Notes under the pieces: generated by a model
What the model saw: only the letters and a program-made list of their open reading frames with translations
Databases searched by the model: none
Told to the model about the DNA's origin: nothing
Shown: piece after piece, positions 18,135 to 26,820 of the stretch
How positions within the stretch are numbered: the stretch's first letter is position 1
Layout: each line of letters starts with the position of its first letter
Position numbers and translations under genes: made by a program
Source: Vibrio lentus
GTDB taxonomy: Bacteria > Pseudomonadota > Gammaproteobacteria > Enterobacterales > Vibrionaceae
Assembly: GCF_030409755.1 (NCBI RefSeq)
Contig: NZ_JAUFQE010000001.1
Span: 620,001 to 684,000 of the forward strand
Direction: 5' to 3'
DNA length: 64,000 nucleotides

Positions 18135-18159
18135 AAAGCAGCCTTAACTAGGCTGCTTT
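18135..18159 (-). terminator. Hairpin between receptor and fhuD, probable partial terminator
   Basis: A 9-bp stem (AAAGCAGCC / GGCTGCTTT, 7-base loop) follows the receptor stop by about 20 bases and is trailed on the minus strand by four T. It could reduce transcription from the strong receptor promoter into fhuDB. Confidence 0.65.
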
Positions 18160-18180
18160 AAATTGGATACACTAACTTAG

Positions 18181-20310
18181 TTAGAACTCATAGTTGACAT
18201 TGAATTCAACGGTTTGCTCTTGGCCATACCAACAATAGCTCTCATTCCAACAAGTATAATATTCCTCATTGAAGATATTATTGGCAACGATATTAGCTGT
18301 CGCATTCTTTAAAGAACTGTTCATCTCACCTAAGTCATAACCAAGTGACAAATCAACTAACGTGTATGATGGAACAGTGCCTTTGTTTTTATCTGATGCA
18401 TCGTTTAGTACGGTTTCACCTACATAACGTACGCCACCACCAACTCTAAGACCATTCATGACACCATCACGTACAAAATAGTTAGCCCAAACATTTGCAG
18501 TATGGTCTGGTACGAAAACAGGTGTTTGTCCAATGTTCGAAGCATCTTTATCTTCGGTGATTTCCATGTCGGTATACGTATAGTTAGCCAACAGATCAAG
18601 GTTATCAGTTACTTGCGCACGACCTTCTAGCTCAACACCTTGTGAGCGGATCTCACCAACGGCTGTCCATGGTGAAGCTCCGTCAGGGCGAACACCTACA
18701 TTTTTCTTATTAACTTGGAAGAGAGCCAACGACCCTGATACCATATTTTCGTATGAGTCATACTTAAGGCCAAACTCTACTTGCTCACCAGTTTCAGGGT
18801 CTAGGTTATTACCACTAGCATCTAGTTTTACATTAGGCTCGAAGCTAGTTGCAAAATTAGCAAATGGAGATAAACCATTATCAAATTTGTACAAAGCACC
18901 TAAACGGTATGAGAAGTTAGTATCGTCGGTTTCAGCTTTGCTTGGAGTTCCACCCCCCACAGATACTTTGGTTGTTGTTTCAACTTTGTCAAAACGACCA
19001 CCAGCAATGAATACCCAATTATCAATTAACATTTGGTCTTGGAAGTAAAGACCAAGCTGACTCATTTCAATGTCGTCATTCTGATAATACACTTTAGTAA
19101 AATCGTTTGGATTCAACTTATCGTTATTTGGGTTATAAAGGTTGATTCCATCAACACCTGCGAAAGCGTCGTAAGCTACATCACCTTCAATGTTTCTGTA
19201 ATCTAAACCAAAAAGTAAATAATGATCCAATGAGCCAGTGGACACTAAGCCCGATAGTTGGTTATCAACACTTATACCCTTAGAGCTTTCATCAGTGCTA
19301 TATGCTGAGCGCTCCAACTCTCCCGTTGCAGCATCAAAATTGCCACTGGCGGTACTTTCTTGATAAAAATCAGCCTGCATATAGCGGAAGTTTTGTAAGA
19401 AAGCCCAGTTAGAGTTGAAGTCATGATTAAATTTGTAACCAGTAATCAAGAAATCTCTTTCGATGGTGTTGTAGTTAACGTCACCAGCAAATGTCGACGG
19501 TGAGATTTTACCTGATTCAATCGCAGCTAACGGTAGAGTCACGTTCTGACCAAGTGCAGGATCATTCTGATAATAAAGGTTAAAGTTAATAAAGGTTTTA
19601 TCAGACACATACCAATCAATTGAAGGCGCAATCACGTAACGCTCTTCCTCTACACCGTCAACTTGCGTATCTTTTTTACGACCAAGAGCGACTAAACGAT
19701 AAGCAACGTTGTCACTCAAAGCACCCGTTGTATCAATTGATGCTTCAACTAGGTTATCTAAACCCGTTGCTAAACCAACTTTCGTAGATTCTTCGAACTT
19801 AGGAGCTTTCGCAATGATGTTAACCATGCCACCTGGTGGCATACTTCCATAAAGAACAGACGTTGGACCTTTAAAAATTTCTAAGCGCTCCATCGCAATT
19901 GGATCAATTTGAGGTTTTACATTCCATCCAGGAAGGATTGGCAACATCATCCCATCATAATAGTTATTTGAAGACTCAAAGCCGCGAATTTTAACCCAAT
20001 CACTAAGAACCACTGCACCACCTTTGTTCTCAGTTGAAACACCTGGAGCATAACGAAGAGCTTGCATAACAGACTTAACACCACGTTGTTCCATCTGTTC
20101 ACTTTCGATAACGTTGAGAGTCTGCGGAGTTTCTTCTGGAGCTAAGACAGTTTTCGTTGCTGTATTACGATAGGCTTTACCCATAATAGTAACAGTCTCG
20201 ATATTCGAGTCTGCCGCTGTAACGGTTTCTTCCGCCAACGCTTGCGCTGAAAACGCAGTGAGCAACGCGACTGCCAATGATGAATACTTAAAACGAGTGT
20301 GAGTGGTCAT
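18181..20310 (-). CDS. TonB-dependent hydroxamate siderophore receptor (FhuA/FoxA/DesA type)
   Basis: The 709-residue protein has a signal peptide ending ALA (about residue 26), a TonB-box-like ETVTIMG segment, a plug domain (about 55-165: VIESEQMEQRGVKSVMQALRYAPGV, KIRGFESSNNYYDG, ERLEIFKGPTSVLYGSMPPGGMVNIIAK) and a 22-strand barrel ending EFNVNYEF. The C-terminal pair of cysteines in YYTCWNESYCWYG is characteristic of FhuA/FoxA hydroxamate receptors. Substrate could be ferrioxamine or ferrichrome; the adjoining AraC-type regulator resembles the DesR-DesA ferrioxamine arrangement of Vibrio, but this is inference. A Fur box lies 29-48 bases before the ATG. Confidence 0.88.
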   Translation of the reverse strand: MTTHTRFKYSSLAVALLTAFSAQALAEETVTAADSNIETVTIMGKAYRNTATKTVLAPEETPQTLNVIESEQMEQRGVKSVMQALRYAPGVSTENKGGAVVLSDWVKIRGFESSNNYYDGMMLPILPGWNVKPQIDPIAMERLEIFKGPTSVLYGSMPPGGMVNIIAKAPKFEESTKVGLATGLDNLVEASIDTTGALSDNVAYRLVALGRKKDTQVDGVEEERYVIAPSIDWYVSDKTFINFNLYYQNDPALGQNVTLPLAAIESGKISPSTFAGDVNYNTIERDFLITGYKFNHDFNSNWAFLQNFRYMQADFYQESTASGNFDAATGELERSAYSTDESSKGISVDNQLSGLVSTGSLDHYLLFGLDYRNIEGDVAYDAFAGVDGINLYNPNNDKLNPNDFTKVYYQNDDIEMSQLGLYFQDQMLIDNWVFIAGGRFDKVETTTKVSVGGGTPSKAETDDTNFSYRLGALYKFDNGLSPFANFATSFEPNVKLDASGNNLDPETGEQVEFGLKYDSYENMVSGSLALFQVNKKNVGVRPDGASPWTAVGEIRSQGVELEGRAQVTDNLDLLANYTYTDMEITEDKDASNIGQTPVFVPDHTANVWANYFVRDGVMNGLRVGGGVRYVGETVLNDASDKNKGTVPSYTLVDLSLGYDLGEMNSSLKNATANIVANNIFNEEYYTCWNESYCWYGQEQTVEFNVNYEF

Positions 20311-20338
20311 GATTCCCTCGGTACCAATGCTTAATATA

Positions 20339-20358
20339 AATAATAATAAATCTCATTT
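20339..20358. promoter_or_regulatory. Fur box in the receptor promoter
   Basis: Read on the minus strand the sequence AAATGAGATTTATTATTATT agrees with all but three bases of the first 20 of the Vibrio/E. coli Fur consensus. It is placed just upstream of the receptor gene, so iron-dependent repression is expected. Confidence 0.65.
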
Positions 20359-20416
20359 GCATTGTATGTATCTAGAGATGGGATAATTAACAATTTGGTG
20401 CAAATTAAAAAAGAAC

Positions 20417-20445
20417 TTGGCCTAATTTTAATGAAAACCGGCCAA
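20417..20445. promoter_or_regulatory. TTGGCC...GGCCAA inverted repeat, candidate AraC-regulator site
   Basis: Two 6-bp arms 17 bases apart lie 107-135 bases upstream of the receptor ATG, a position typical for an AraC-type activator. The AraC gene is next to it. There is no direct proof of binding. Confidence 0.35.
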
Positions 20446-20516
20446 TTGCTGATTAAAAACACAATTGACCTTATTCAGTGGGAGGTTTTACAGAAAGTGG
20501 TTTCGTGGGGATATGA

Positions 20517-21431
20517 TTACGATTTAATAATAGGAACCCAGTACTCCATTTCAGCATCTGATGCATGGACTTGATAGCCAAATGGGTACACTTCGAGTTC
20601 ATAGCCATCGACACCACGATAACCAGAACTCGGCAGCCAGTTAAGCACAAACCAACTCAAAGTATGTCGCAAGTTTTCAATCGGCCCACAATGTTTAACC
20701 ACCGCATAAGTTTGCTTAGGGATGGTCAACACCTTCAATTTATCCGATATGATGCTTGGTAATTGCGGGATGGAAATTCCGTCGTGAAGCTCAACACCAG
20801 CCCAATAGTGGATGTTGGTGCCATCAAAACAAGACTGAGTAAGATCAACGACGCCAATAAACTGAAGTATATTACCGTTTGGAATCGTAACTTCCTGTTC
20901 CAAGCGAGACCAAAGTTGAGGGACTTTCTCTGCAAAATCTTGTGTTAGTGAAAACAAGCCGCTGATTTCTGATGTCATGCCTTTAACAAGAAACGACTCT
21001 TTTTCATCAATGCGAACCTCAACAAAACTCAGAGCGCCTTTCTCTTCTGTACTCATGGTTTCAGATACTTGTATCGGCTTTCTTAGCCCAACTCTTTTGC
21101 CCGCTTTTCTGTATTGACTTGGGCTTGCCCCAAACATCTGCTTAAAGGAACGACTAAAACTAATTTCTGAGTTGAACCCAAGCCCAAGTGCAACATCAAT
21201 GACACGCTCTCTTCCATCAAGTAGCTCTTCGGCAGCCTGACTCAGCTTTAGCTCTCTCACATAGTTAGCCACAGTAAGCCCGGTTTCAGCTTGGAACACT
21301 CTTTGCAGTTGCCAGCGAGACCAACAGCTTTGTTTCGCAATATCTTCTAGCGATAGTGTCGAGCTTAAGTTCGCATGGATATAAGCCAGAACGCGGCTAA
21401 TACGATCAAATGCTGGTGTGTTCATATTCAA
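20517..21431 (-). CDS. AraC-family regulator with GyrI-like effector domain, likely siderophore-responsive
   Basis: The 304-residue protein has an N-terminal pair of AraC helix-turn-helix motifs (about 8-107: LEDIAKQSCWSRWQLQRVFQ and VALGLGFNSEISFSRSFKQMFGASPSQYRK) and a C-terminal GyrI-like small-molecule-binding domain (about 135-300). It lies just upstream of the hydroxamate receptor on the same strand, as DesR does near DesA in Vibrio. It probably senses the ferri-siderophore or its ligand and activates receptor transcription. It lies between receptor and reductase, forming the pivot of the locus. Confidence 0.85.
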   Translation of the reverse strand: MNMNTPAFDRISRVLAYIHANLSSTLSLEDIAKQSCWSRWQLQRVFQAETGLTVANYVRELKLSQAAEELLDGRERVIDVALGLGFNSEISFSRSFKQMFGASPSQYRKAGKRVGLRKPIQVSETMSTEEKGALSFVEVRIDEKESFLVKGMTSEISGLFSLTQDFAEKVPQLWSRLEQEVTIPNGNILQFIGVVDLTQSCFDGTNIHYWAGVELHDGISIPQLPSIISDKLKVLTIPKQTYAVVKHCGPIENLRHTLSWFVLNWLPSSGYRGVDGYELEVYPFGYQVHASDAEMEYWVPIIKS

Positions 21432-21612
21432 GCTTTCATATTCTCTATAGTAAGTAGCAAAAGATTAGGTTCACCAATAGTTTTATCATTTAAAAAGGCT
21501 TTTTTCACTTAAAAATATACAGCCTGCCCACACTTTATAAATCTCAAAAACGTCAAAAGCACCGAGTAGATGCTCCATTTTGTATGGTTATCCTCGATTA
21601 TGTCCGTTATGA

Positions 21613-21633
21613 TAACGCAACTGATTCTCATTT
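21613..21633. promoter_or_regulatory. Fur-box-like site before the FhuF-like gene
   Basis: The bases match 14 of 19 fixed positions of the Fur consensus, with ATTCTCATTT intact, ending 12 bases before ATG 21645. It could repress the plus-strand fhuF-fhuC pair. Confidence 0.5.
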
Positions 21634-21644
21634 ATTGATTTAAG

Positions 21645-22406
21645 ATGCTTCCCCAACTGCACAATATTATCACTCGTAGGAAAGCCCCGCCTCTACATCA
21701 GAAAATCTTCGCTTACTCAAAAGAAGTTACCCCGTATTTAAGCGGAAGCTTTGGGGCACTTAATAGCAAAAGCATTGCGGTAACAAATGAGAATAGCCAT
21801 AAAGAACTCAAACGAGTTTACGATGGGCTTGCGCAAAGCCACCCTGAAGCAGGCAAAGCGTATTGGTTAACGCGTACGTGGGATCTCGTGTGCTGGCAGC
21901 CTATCTATGTGACTTTCATTTCTATCTATGGGCTTCATTCGCTGCCCGATATCAAGAACATCGGTCAGTTTAGATACAAAGAATTCATTACTGGCTATCG
22001 CTTTTTTAATGGTGATCATCAGCATGGTTCACCTGAAGAACTTATCCCACCGGCTGGTGAAGCCATTCTTACATTGACTGAATTTTATCGCAGCCAGATC
22101 AGTGAATGGACACGTATTCGCCCAGGATTTACCAATCATTTATTAGCCGATCTATTGTTAGGCAGTTTGATAAAACTTCAGCAGCACGAACCAAGCCTGA
22201 CTAATGATTATATCACTGAGCAAGCTAAGCTTTGGTTAGAAGCATGCCAATTGCCTAAAAGTCATTTAGACAGCCTTAAGGTTGATGCCCATTCAGGAAT
22301 GCTAAAACTGATCAGAGTCAGTTGCTGCCTCGTTTATAAGTGCGATTCAAGAAAGTACTGCGACGATTGTCCTAGGCACCCTGACAACAAGAAAACCGCT
22401 AAATAA
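21645..22406 (+). CDS. FhuF-like siderophore-iron reductase (2Fe-2S)
   Basis: The 253-residue protein ends in CC-x10-C-x2-C (Cys227, 228, 239, 242), the unusual 2Fe-2S ligand spacing of FhuF. It is cytoplasmic, with no signal peptide. FhuF-type enzymes reduce ferric iron in hydroxamate siderophores to release it. Its place with fhuC and opposite the receptor operon supports that role. The rest of the sequence is poorly conserved, as usual in this family. The ribosome site is weak and the Fur-like box lies just upstream. Confidence 0.82.
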   Translation: MLPQLHNIITRRKAPPLHQKIFAYSKEVTPYLSGSFGALNSKSIAVTNENSHKELKRVYDGLAQSHPEAGKAYWLTRTWDLVCWQPIYVTFISIYGLHSLPDIKNIGQFRYKEFITGYRFFNGDHQHGSPEELIPPAGEAILTLTEFYRSQISEWTRIRPGFTNHLLADLLLGSLIKLQQHEPSLTNDYITEQAKLWLEACQLPKSHLDSLKVDAHSGMLKLIRVSCCLVYKCDSRKYCDDCPRHPDNKKTAK

Positions 22407-22482
22407 CAACCACTATTTTAAAGACCAGTGCGACAAATTTGCTTTCATTAAGCATCGCTATTGGTCTCGATACAGGACCGAC

Positions 22483-23268
22483 ATGTTCCAGCTTTCAAAC
22501 ATCAACATCGTTCGAGACAACCGAACCATTCTCTCAGTTGACGATCTCACTATTCCGACCGATGAACTGACCGTAGTTCTTGGTCATAACGGTTCTGGTA
22601 AATCCACACTAGTAAACTTGCTATCAGGACAAATGTCACCGGATCACGGCACCGTTGAGTTCGAGAAATTGCCTCTTTCTTCATTAAAAAACAAAGACTT
22701 AGCAAAGAAAATTGCTTATTTACCGCAAAAACTTCCCGCTTCTGCAGGTTTAACTGTAGAAGAGTTAGTTCGTTTAGGGCGTTTCCCTTGGAGAGGCGCA
22801 TTAGGCCGTTGGAACTCTGAAGATAAGTCGATCATTCAACAGGCAATGGAAAGAACCGGTGTCGCCGAGTTTTCACAGGCATTGGCGGATGATTTGTCAG
22901 GTGGTGAACGTCAACGCGCGTGGGTTTCTATGTTGTTGGCTCAGCAGTCACCAGTATTGATCCTCGACGAACCAACATCGGCACTGGATGTGCATCACCA
23001 GTTTCAACTTATGGGTTTACTATCTGAGCTCAACAAAAAGGAAAATGTTGGGGTGATCGTCATCTTGCACGATTTGAACCTAGCGCTGCGTTACGCGACA
23101 CACATTGTCGCCCTGAAAAAAGGACAGATCGCATTTGAAGGCAGTGCCGATAAGTTGCTCGATGAAGAAGCTTTGTCTGCACTGTATGAATCCCCTATCC
23201 GACTGATCGATCATCCGGTTCCAGCCAATACTGCAGCGAGTGAGAAGGTTGCGGTGGTCTGCGAATAA
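22483..23268 (+). CDS. fhuC: Fe3+-hydroxamate ABC transporter ATP-binding protein FhuC
   Basis: The 261-residue protein has Walker A GHNGSGKST (34-42), Q-loop LPQKLP, signature LSGGERQRAW, Walker B VLILDEPTSALD and switch His in LHDLN, all complete. It powers FhuB. Only 76 bases follow the fhuF-like gene, so the two are probably one transcript. The permease and binding protein sit on the other strand, 4 kb away, so the ABC transporter is split over two divergent operons around the AraC regulator. Confidence 0.92.
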   Translation: MFQLSNINIVRDNRTILSVDDLTIPTDELTVVLGHNGSGKSTLVNLLSGQMSPDHGTVEFEKLPLSSLKNKDLAKKIAYLPQKLPASAGLTVEELVRLGRFPWRGALGRWNSEDKSIIQQAMERTGVAEFSQALADDLSGGERQRAWVSMLLAQQSPVLILDEPTSALDVHHQFQLMGLLSELNKKENVGVIVILHDLNLALRYATHIVALKKGQIAFEGSADKLLDEEALSALYESPIRLIDHPVPANTAASEKVAVVCE

Positions 23269-23300
23269 GCTCAGGCTTTCAAGCCAAGTCCCATACCCAG

Positions 23301-23342
23301 CACCCAACACCCAACACCCAACACCCAACACCCAACACCCAA
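23301..23342. repeat. Heptamer tandem repeat (CACCCAA) x 6
   Basis: Six perfect copies of the 7-base unit, with degenerate copies to the left, lie between fhuC and the MFS terminator. On the minus strand it reads GGGTGTT repeats, so four G-triplets with 4-base spacers could form a G-quadruplex in DNA or in RNA read through from the MFS gene side. Copy number could vary between strains. Confidence 0.85.
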
Positions 23343-23343
23343 C

Positions 23344-23382
23344 AAAAAAAGGCCATTGAAATCGTAGAACTTCAATGGCCTT
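23344..23382 (-). terminator. Terminator downstream of the MFS gene (minus strand)
   Basis: A perfect 12-bp stem (AAGGCCATTGAA / TTCAATGGCCTT, 10-base loop) is followed on the minus strand by seven T. It can also act on fhuC transcripts. Confidence 0.85.
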
Positions 23383-23399
23383 ATTAGAATATCTACTCG

Positions 23400-24593
23400 C
23401 TAATTAAGCTGAGATTCTCTCGCTTCTTGGCTACTAAAACCTCGTAAAATATTAAACAGTGTAATCAGTGTGAACACCATGATCACGATCGATAGGTGCC
23501 ATGCTTCCCCTAGCCCTAACTGAACCAGCCCCATACTCACCATAGAAGACACAACCATTTGACCTCCTCCAGACATCGCAGCTGCCGCGCCTGCGTTCTT
23601 TTTGTAAGGCAACATCACTAACGCCTGAGCACAAGGTAGCGCAATACCATTACCAAGGATCATCAAGAACTGTCCTATCATTAGGTACAAAGGTTCAAGT
23701 GGACAGAAGAAAAGCCACAATGCTGCAGCAACGTGCAATACAGGTGTGCATAAGAGAGTTTTCTTGTTTCCCAACATAGGGCGAATACGGTTACACAGAC
23801 TTGTACCACCAAGCATCCCTAATGCGGGAATCACCGCCCACATCGCGTATTCGTCGGACGTCATGCCGATCTGATTCTGCATGATAAATGGCATCACCGA
23901 CACAGTGGTGATCATCAAACTAAAGTTAAGCCAACCAATGCTCGCAAAGCTCATAAAGTAGCGAGAGGTGAGCAGTTCTTTATATTGCAATGCCATTTTC
24001 TTCGGTGAAGGAATCGCAGAGAACTGAGTAACGGTTTCTTTGAATTTGAACGCCAATACCACCCAAGCTAATGAGACATAGCCAAGTAGCGATATGAACA
24101 CCATGCTCCAGCCAAAATGGAAGTTAATAAAGCCGCCGATTACAGGCGCAATCAAAGGTGTAATAGACGCGACCATCGCAATGTAGGACATCGCCAAAGG
24201 CAAATCTGCTCCACTGAATCGATCTCGTGTTGAAGCTCGAGCAAGTACAGCGCAACAGCCAGTCCCTAAACCTTGAAGAAAACGTCCCATTACCATGCTA
24301 GTAAATGAATGGCTAAAGAAGATGATCATCAACAACCCAAGCATGGCAATCAACAAACCGGTTAGCAGTACTTTTTTACGTCCTAGCGCGTCTGAAACTG
24401 GACCATAAATAAACTGAGATGGACCAAAACCTAACAAATAGACACTCACTAAGAGCTGAGCTTGCTCTAGCGAGACATCGAAGTCTTTCGCGATCCAAGG
24501 TAAAGAAGGAAACACCAACCCCATACTGAGTTGGCCGATACTGATGACCAAACACGCAAGTAGGATCGATTTAAAGTCAAATCGACGACTCAT
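23400..24593 (-). CDS. MFS drug efflux transporter, Bcr/CflA-EmrD type
   Basis: This 397-residue, 12-span protein carries the DHA1 motif A (GPVSDALGRKKVLL) between spans 2 and 3 and the ARASTRDRFSGADLPLAMSYIA block of the Bcr/EmrD group. EmrD is 394 residues. Expected role: proton-driven efflux of drugs or siderophore-like small molecules; a link to the neighbouring iron locus is unproved. I chose ATG 24593 because the protein then begins at the usual family position; an upstream TTG at 24671 would add 26 residues ahead of span 1. Confidence 0.85.
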   Translation of the reverse strand: MSRRFDFKSILLACLVISIGQLSMGLVFPSLPWIAKDFDVSLEQAQLLVSVYLLGFGPSQFIYGPVSDALGRKKVLLTGLLIAMLGLLMIIFFSHSFTSMVMGRFLQGLGTGCCAVLARASTRDRFSGADLPLAMSYIAMVASITPLIAPVIGGFINFHFGWSMVFISLLGYVSLAWVVLAFKFKETVTQFSAIPSPKKMALQYKELLTSRYFMSFASIGWLNFSLMITTVSVMPFIMQNQIGMTSDEYAMWAVIPALGMLGGTSLCNRIRPMLGNKKTLLCTPVLHVAAALWLFFCPLEPLYLMIGQFLMILGNGIALPCAQALVMLPYKKNAGAAAAMSGGGQMVVSSMVSMGLVQLGLGEAWHLSIVIMVFTLITLFNILRGFSSQEARESQLN

Positions 24594-24907
24594 GATGTAG
24601 AGTATCCAATAGAACCGCTGTTTTGAGATCGGGTGGTTTGAGAATAGATAGCTTGAATATCTACCTGACAACGTAAAGACAGAGAAAATAACGAAAAGGT
24701 TGCAGGGTTAGTATTCATTGTGCTCCGAAAAATCGAATAGAGGGTGGCAGGATAAACATACGTGAGCTTGTATAATCATACAATACTCGCTCAACTAAAT
24801 ATGTGAATAGTCACTTTTCATTTATCTTAACTATTTATTTGCCATAGCTACCTACTTGCCGGCCACAGGCTAAACTAATACAACGTCATGACAATCAAGG
24901 GACTTCA
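24594..24907. other. Divergent intergenic region, MFS gene / sugar dehydrogenase
   Basis: This 314-base stretch lies between two divergent genes and must hold both promoters. AT-rich segments near 24770-24840 could be promoters. No repeat or small gene was recognised. Confidence 0.4.
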
Positions 24908-25999
24908 ATGAACAATCATCATCGTATTCTTTCCTGTGCTTTGGCACTCATCGTTTCAGGTCCAATGGCTTCAACTCCAGTATTTGCATGGCAGGCAGAG
25001 AAGATCACTGACGGCCTCGAGATTCCATGGGGTCTCGCTTATGTCGATGACGGTACTATGCTTCTCACAGAAAAAGCAGGCGTCATTAAACACGTTGATT
25101 TAAAGACAGGTGAGCAAAGCACACTGTTCAGGCTTCCCAATGTTTGGGCGAAAGGCCAAGGCGGTCTGTTTGATATCGCGCTCTCCCCTTTTGAACTTGG
25201 AAGGTTCTATGTCACTTACAGTAAAGACGTCGATAGTGACGGTGTAACAACACTCGCTTCTGCCAGTTACACAAACGGAGAAGTGTCTAATTGGCAAGAT
25301 GTGTTTGTGTCTAAATCTAGAACAGATACAGGCCGTCACTTCGGTAGCCGCATAACCTTTGATGATAGCCATCTGTATTTTTCAATCGGCGATCGTGGTG
25401 ACAGAGACAACGGCCAAAACACGCTGACTCATGCAGGCTCGATATTGAGATTGAATGCAGATGGAAGCACACCTAGCGACAACCCATTCACCGATAACGA
25501 CAAGGTTCTCGACGAGATTTGGAGCTTTGGTCATCGCAATCCACAAGGGCTCTTTTACGACTTCCCCAGTAAAAAGCTTTGGTCTATTGAACACGGGCCG
25601 CGCGGAGGTGACGAAATCAACCTAATAAAAGCAGGTGCCAACTACGGCTGGCCAGTAACATCACACGGTAAAGAGTATTGGGGCCCTATCAGCGTTGGCG
25701 AATCGGAAACCAAATATGGTATTGAAGCGCCTAAGAAAGTCTATGTTCCTTCAATCGCTCCGGGCAGTTTAATCGTCTACCAAGGTGACAAATACCCTGA
25801 ATTGCAAGGCAAGCTGTTGGCAGGCGCACTTAAACTTACCCACATCAATATTGTGACGGTCAACGAACAAGGTGAGGCAATCAAAGAAGAGCGTATTCTA
25901 GAGGACTTAGGTGAAAGAATAAGAGACATCGAAACCTCACCCGACGGCGACATTTTCTTCAGTACTGACAATGGCAATCTATATCGCCTGAAGAAGTAA
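24908..25999 (+). CDS. Periplasmic PQQ-dependent sugar dehydrogenase (YliI/Asd type)
   Basis: The 363-residue protein has a signal peptide ending VFA (about residue 27) and then the six-bladed propeller of the GSDH family: LEIPWGLAYVDDGTMLLTEKAG, GLFDIALSP, SIGDRGDRDNGQNTLTHAGSILR, IWSFGHRNPQGL and EHGPRGGDEINLIKAGANYGWP. The conserved His and Arg of GHRNPQG and the HGPRGGDE loop bind PQQ and calcium in YliI. It should oxidise aldoses in the periplasm. PQQ synthesis genes are not in the window. Transcribed alone. Confidence 0.87.
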   Translation: MNNHHRILSCALALIVSGPMASTPVFAWQAEKITDGLEIPWGLAYVDDGTMLLTEKAGVIKHVDLKTGEQSTLFRLPNVWAKGQGGLFDIALSPFELGRFYVTYSKDVDSDGVTTLASASYTNGEVSNWQDVFVSKSRTDTGRHFGSRITFDDSHLYFSIGDRGDRDNGQNTLTHAGSILRLNADGSTPSDNPFTDNDKVLDEIWSFGHRNPQGLFYDFPSKKLWSIEHGPRGGDEINLIKAGANYGWPVTSHGKEYWGPISVGESETKYGIEAPKKVYVPSIAPGSLIVYQGDKYPELQGKLLAGALKLTHINIVTVNEQGEAIKEERILEDLGERIRDIETSPDGDIFFSTDNGNLYRLKK

Positions 26000-26493
26000 C
26001 ACGGTACGCAATCACACCGTCATTATAAGGTATGGTTGCGTCCGTTTATTTACCATTTAGTAGGACTCCAATCTAGCGAAACGTCTGCCGAACTCGCGGT
26101 TTGAAAACCTGACGTTGGTGGTGGTTATTTCAAAGGCCTCGACTTAGTGGTTACACGTATAAAACCAGTGTAGTTACTCCAAATTTGTCATCAATTTCAC
26201 CCACGTTTTTCACAAAAACGACAACAAATCACCATACTACTGTAACTCCATGATATTTAAGGAATGCAAAGTTTGACTGCCCCCAAGTTTCTGCAACCTT
26301 TCGTTATGGATTCGATTGACTATCCCCTGATTTGATTTAGACTTCATCTCGGCTAGAAAGAAAGTTCTTTGTATATAAACATTTCGTTGGATTACTAGTA
26401 ACCCCGTTGTGTTGTACGCAATAGCAATAAACTTTTCCACGCTATCAGTGCCACAATTGGCTCACTATAAAAATTAAATTTTAGGATATCATC
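26000..26493 (+). other. Long intergenic region and probable untranslated leader of the cold-shock gene
   Basis: The 494 bases before the cold-shock gene have no convincing gene; open frames here on the minus strand have no ribosome site or family match. cspA-type genes usually have leaders of about 150 bases or more that act as thermosensors, so part of this region is probably transcribed. AGGA is present 8 bases before ATG 26494. Confidence 0.4.
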
Positions 26494-26703
26494 ATGTCTA
26501 ACACAGTTACTGGTACAGTAAAATGGTTCAACGAAACTAAAGGCTTCGGCTTCATTCAACAAGAAAACGGTCCAGACGTATTCGCACACTTCTCTGCAAT
26601 CACAGGCGACGGTTTCAAAACTCTTGCTGAAGGCCAAAAAGTTGAGTTCGTAGTATCTCAAGGTCAAAAAGGCCCACAAGCTGACAGCATCAAAGTACTT
26701 TAA
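26494..26703 (+). CDS. Cold-shock protein, CspA family
   Basis: The 69-residue protein is a single OB-fold with both nucleic-acid motifs: RNP1 KGFGFI (16-21) and RNP2 VFAHF (30-34), and the family frame [17 protein letters not shown]. It binds single-stranded RNA and DNA and melts mRNA structure in the cold or during growth. Full length for the family. It has its own strong terminator; the leader upstream is long. Confidence 0.95.
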   Translation: MSNTVTGTVKWFNETKGFGFIQQENGPDVFAHFSAITGDGFKTLAEGQKVEFVVSQGQKGPQADSIKVL

Positions 26704-26724
26704 TTTAGTATTTTAAAGCTTTCT

Positions 26725-26756
26725 AAAAATAGCCAGCCTCTGCTGGCTATTTTTTT
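26725..26756 (+). terminator. Terminator of the cold-shock gene
   Basis: AAAAATAGCCAGC, loop CTCT, GCTGGCTATTTTTTT: a 7-bp GC-rich core extended by A-T pairs and followed by a T-run, 21 bases after the stop. Confidence 0.92.
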
Positions 26757-26820
26757 ACCCGCTATTCAGAGATTTAAGGTAATATTCCCCCTCACTATTT
26801 CTACCTAAGACACCCTCTCA

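Noticed and set aside
20362..20574. Plus-strand 70-codon frame between the receptor and AraC genes
   Set aside because: It covers the Fur box and the GGCC repeat, runs into the AraC gene and has no ribosome site.
23301..23342. CACCCAA repeats as a CRISPR array
   Set aside because: The unit is 7 bases without spacers; it is a simple tandem repeat.
26237..26440. Minus-strand 67-codon frame in the cold-shock leader
   Set aside because: No ribosome site, odd composition and it lies in the expected untranslated leader of the csp gene.
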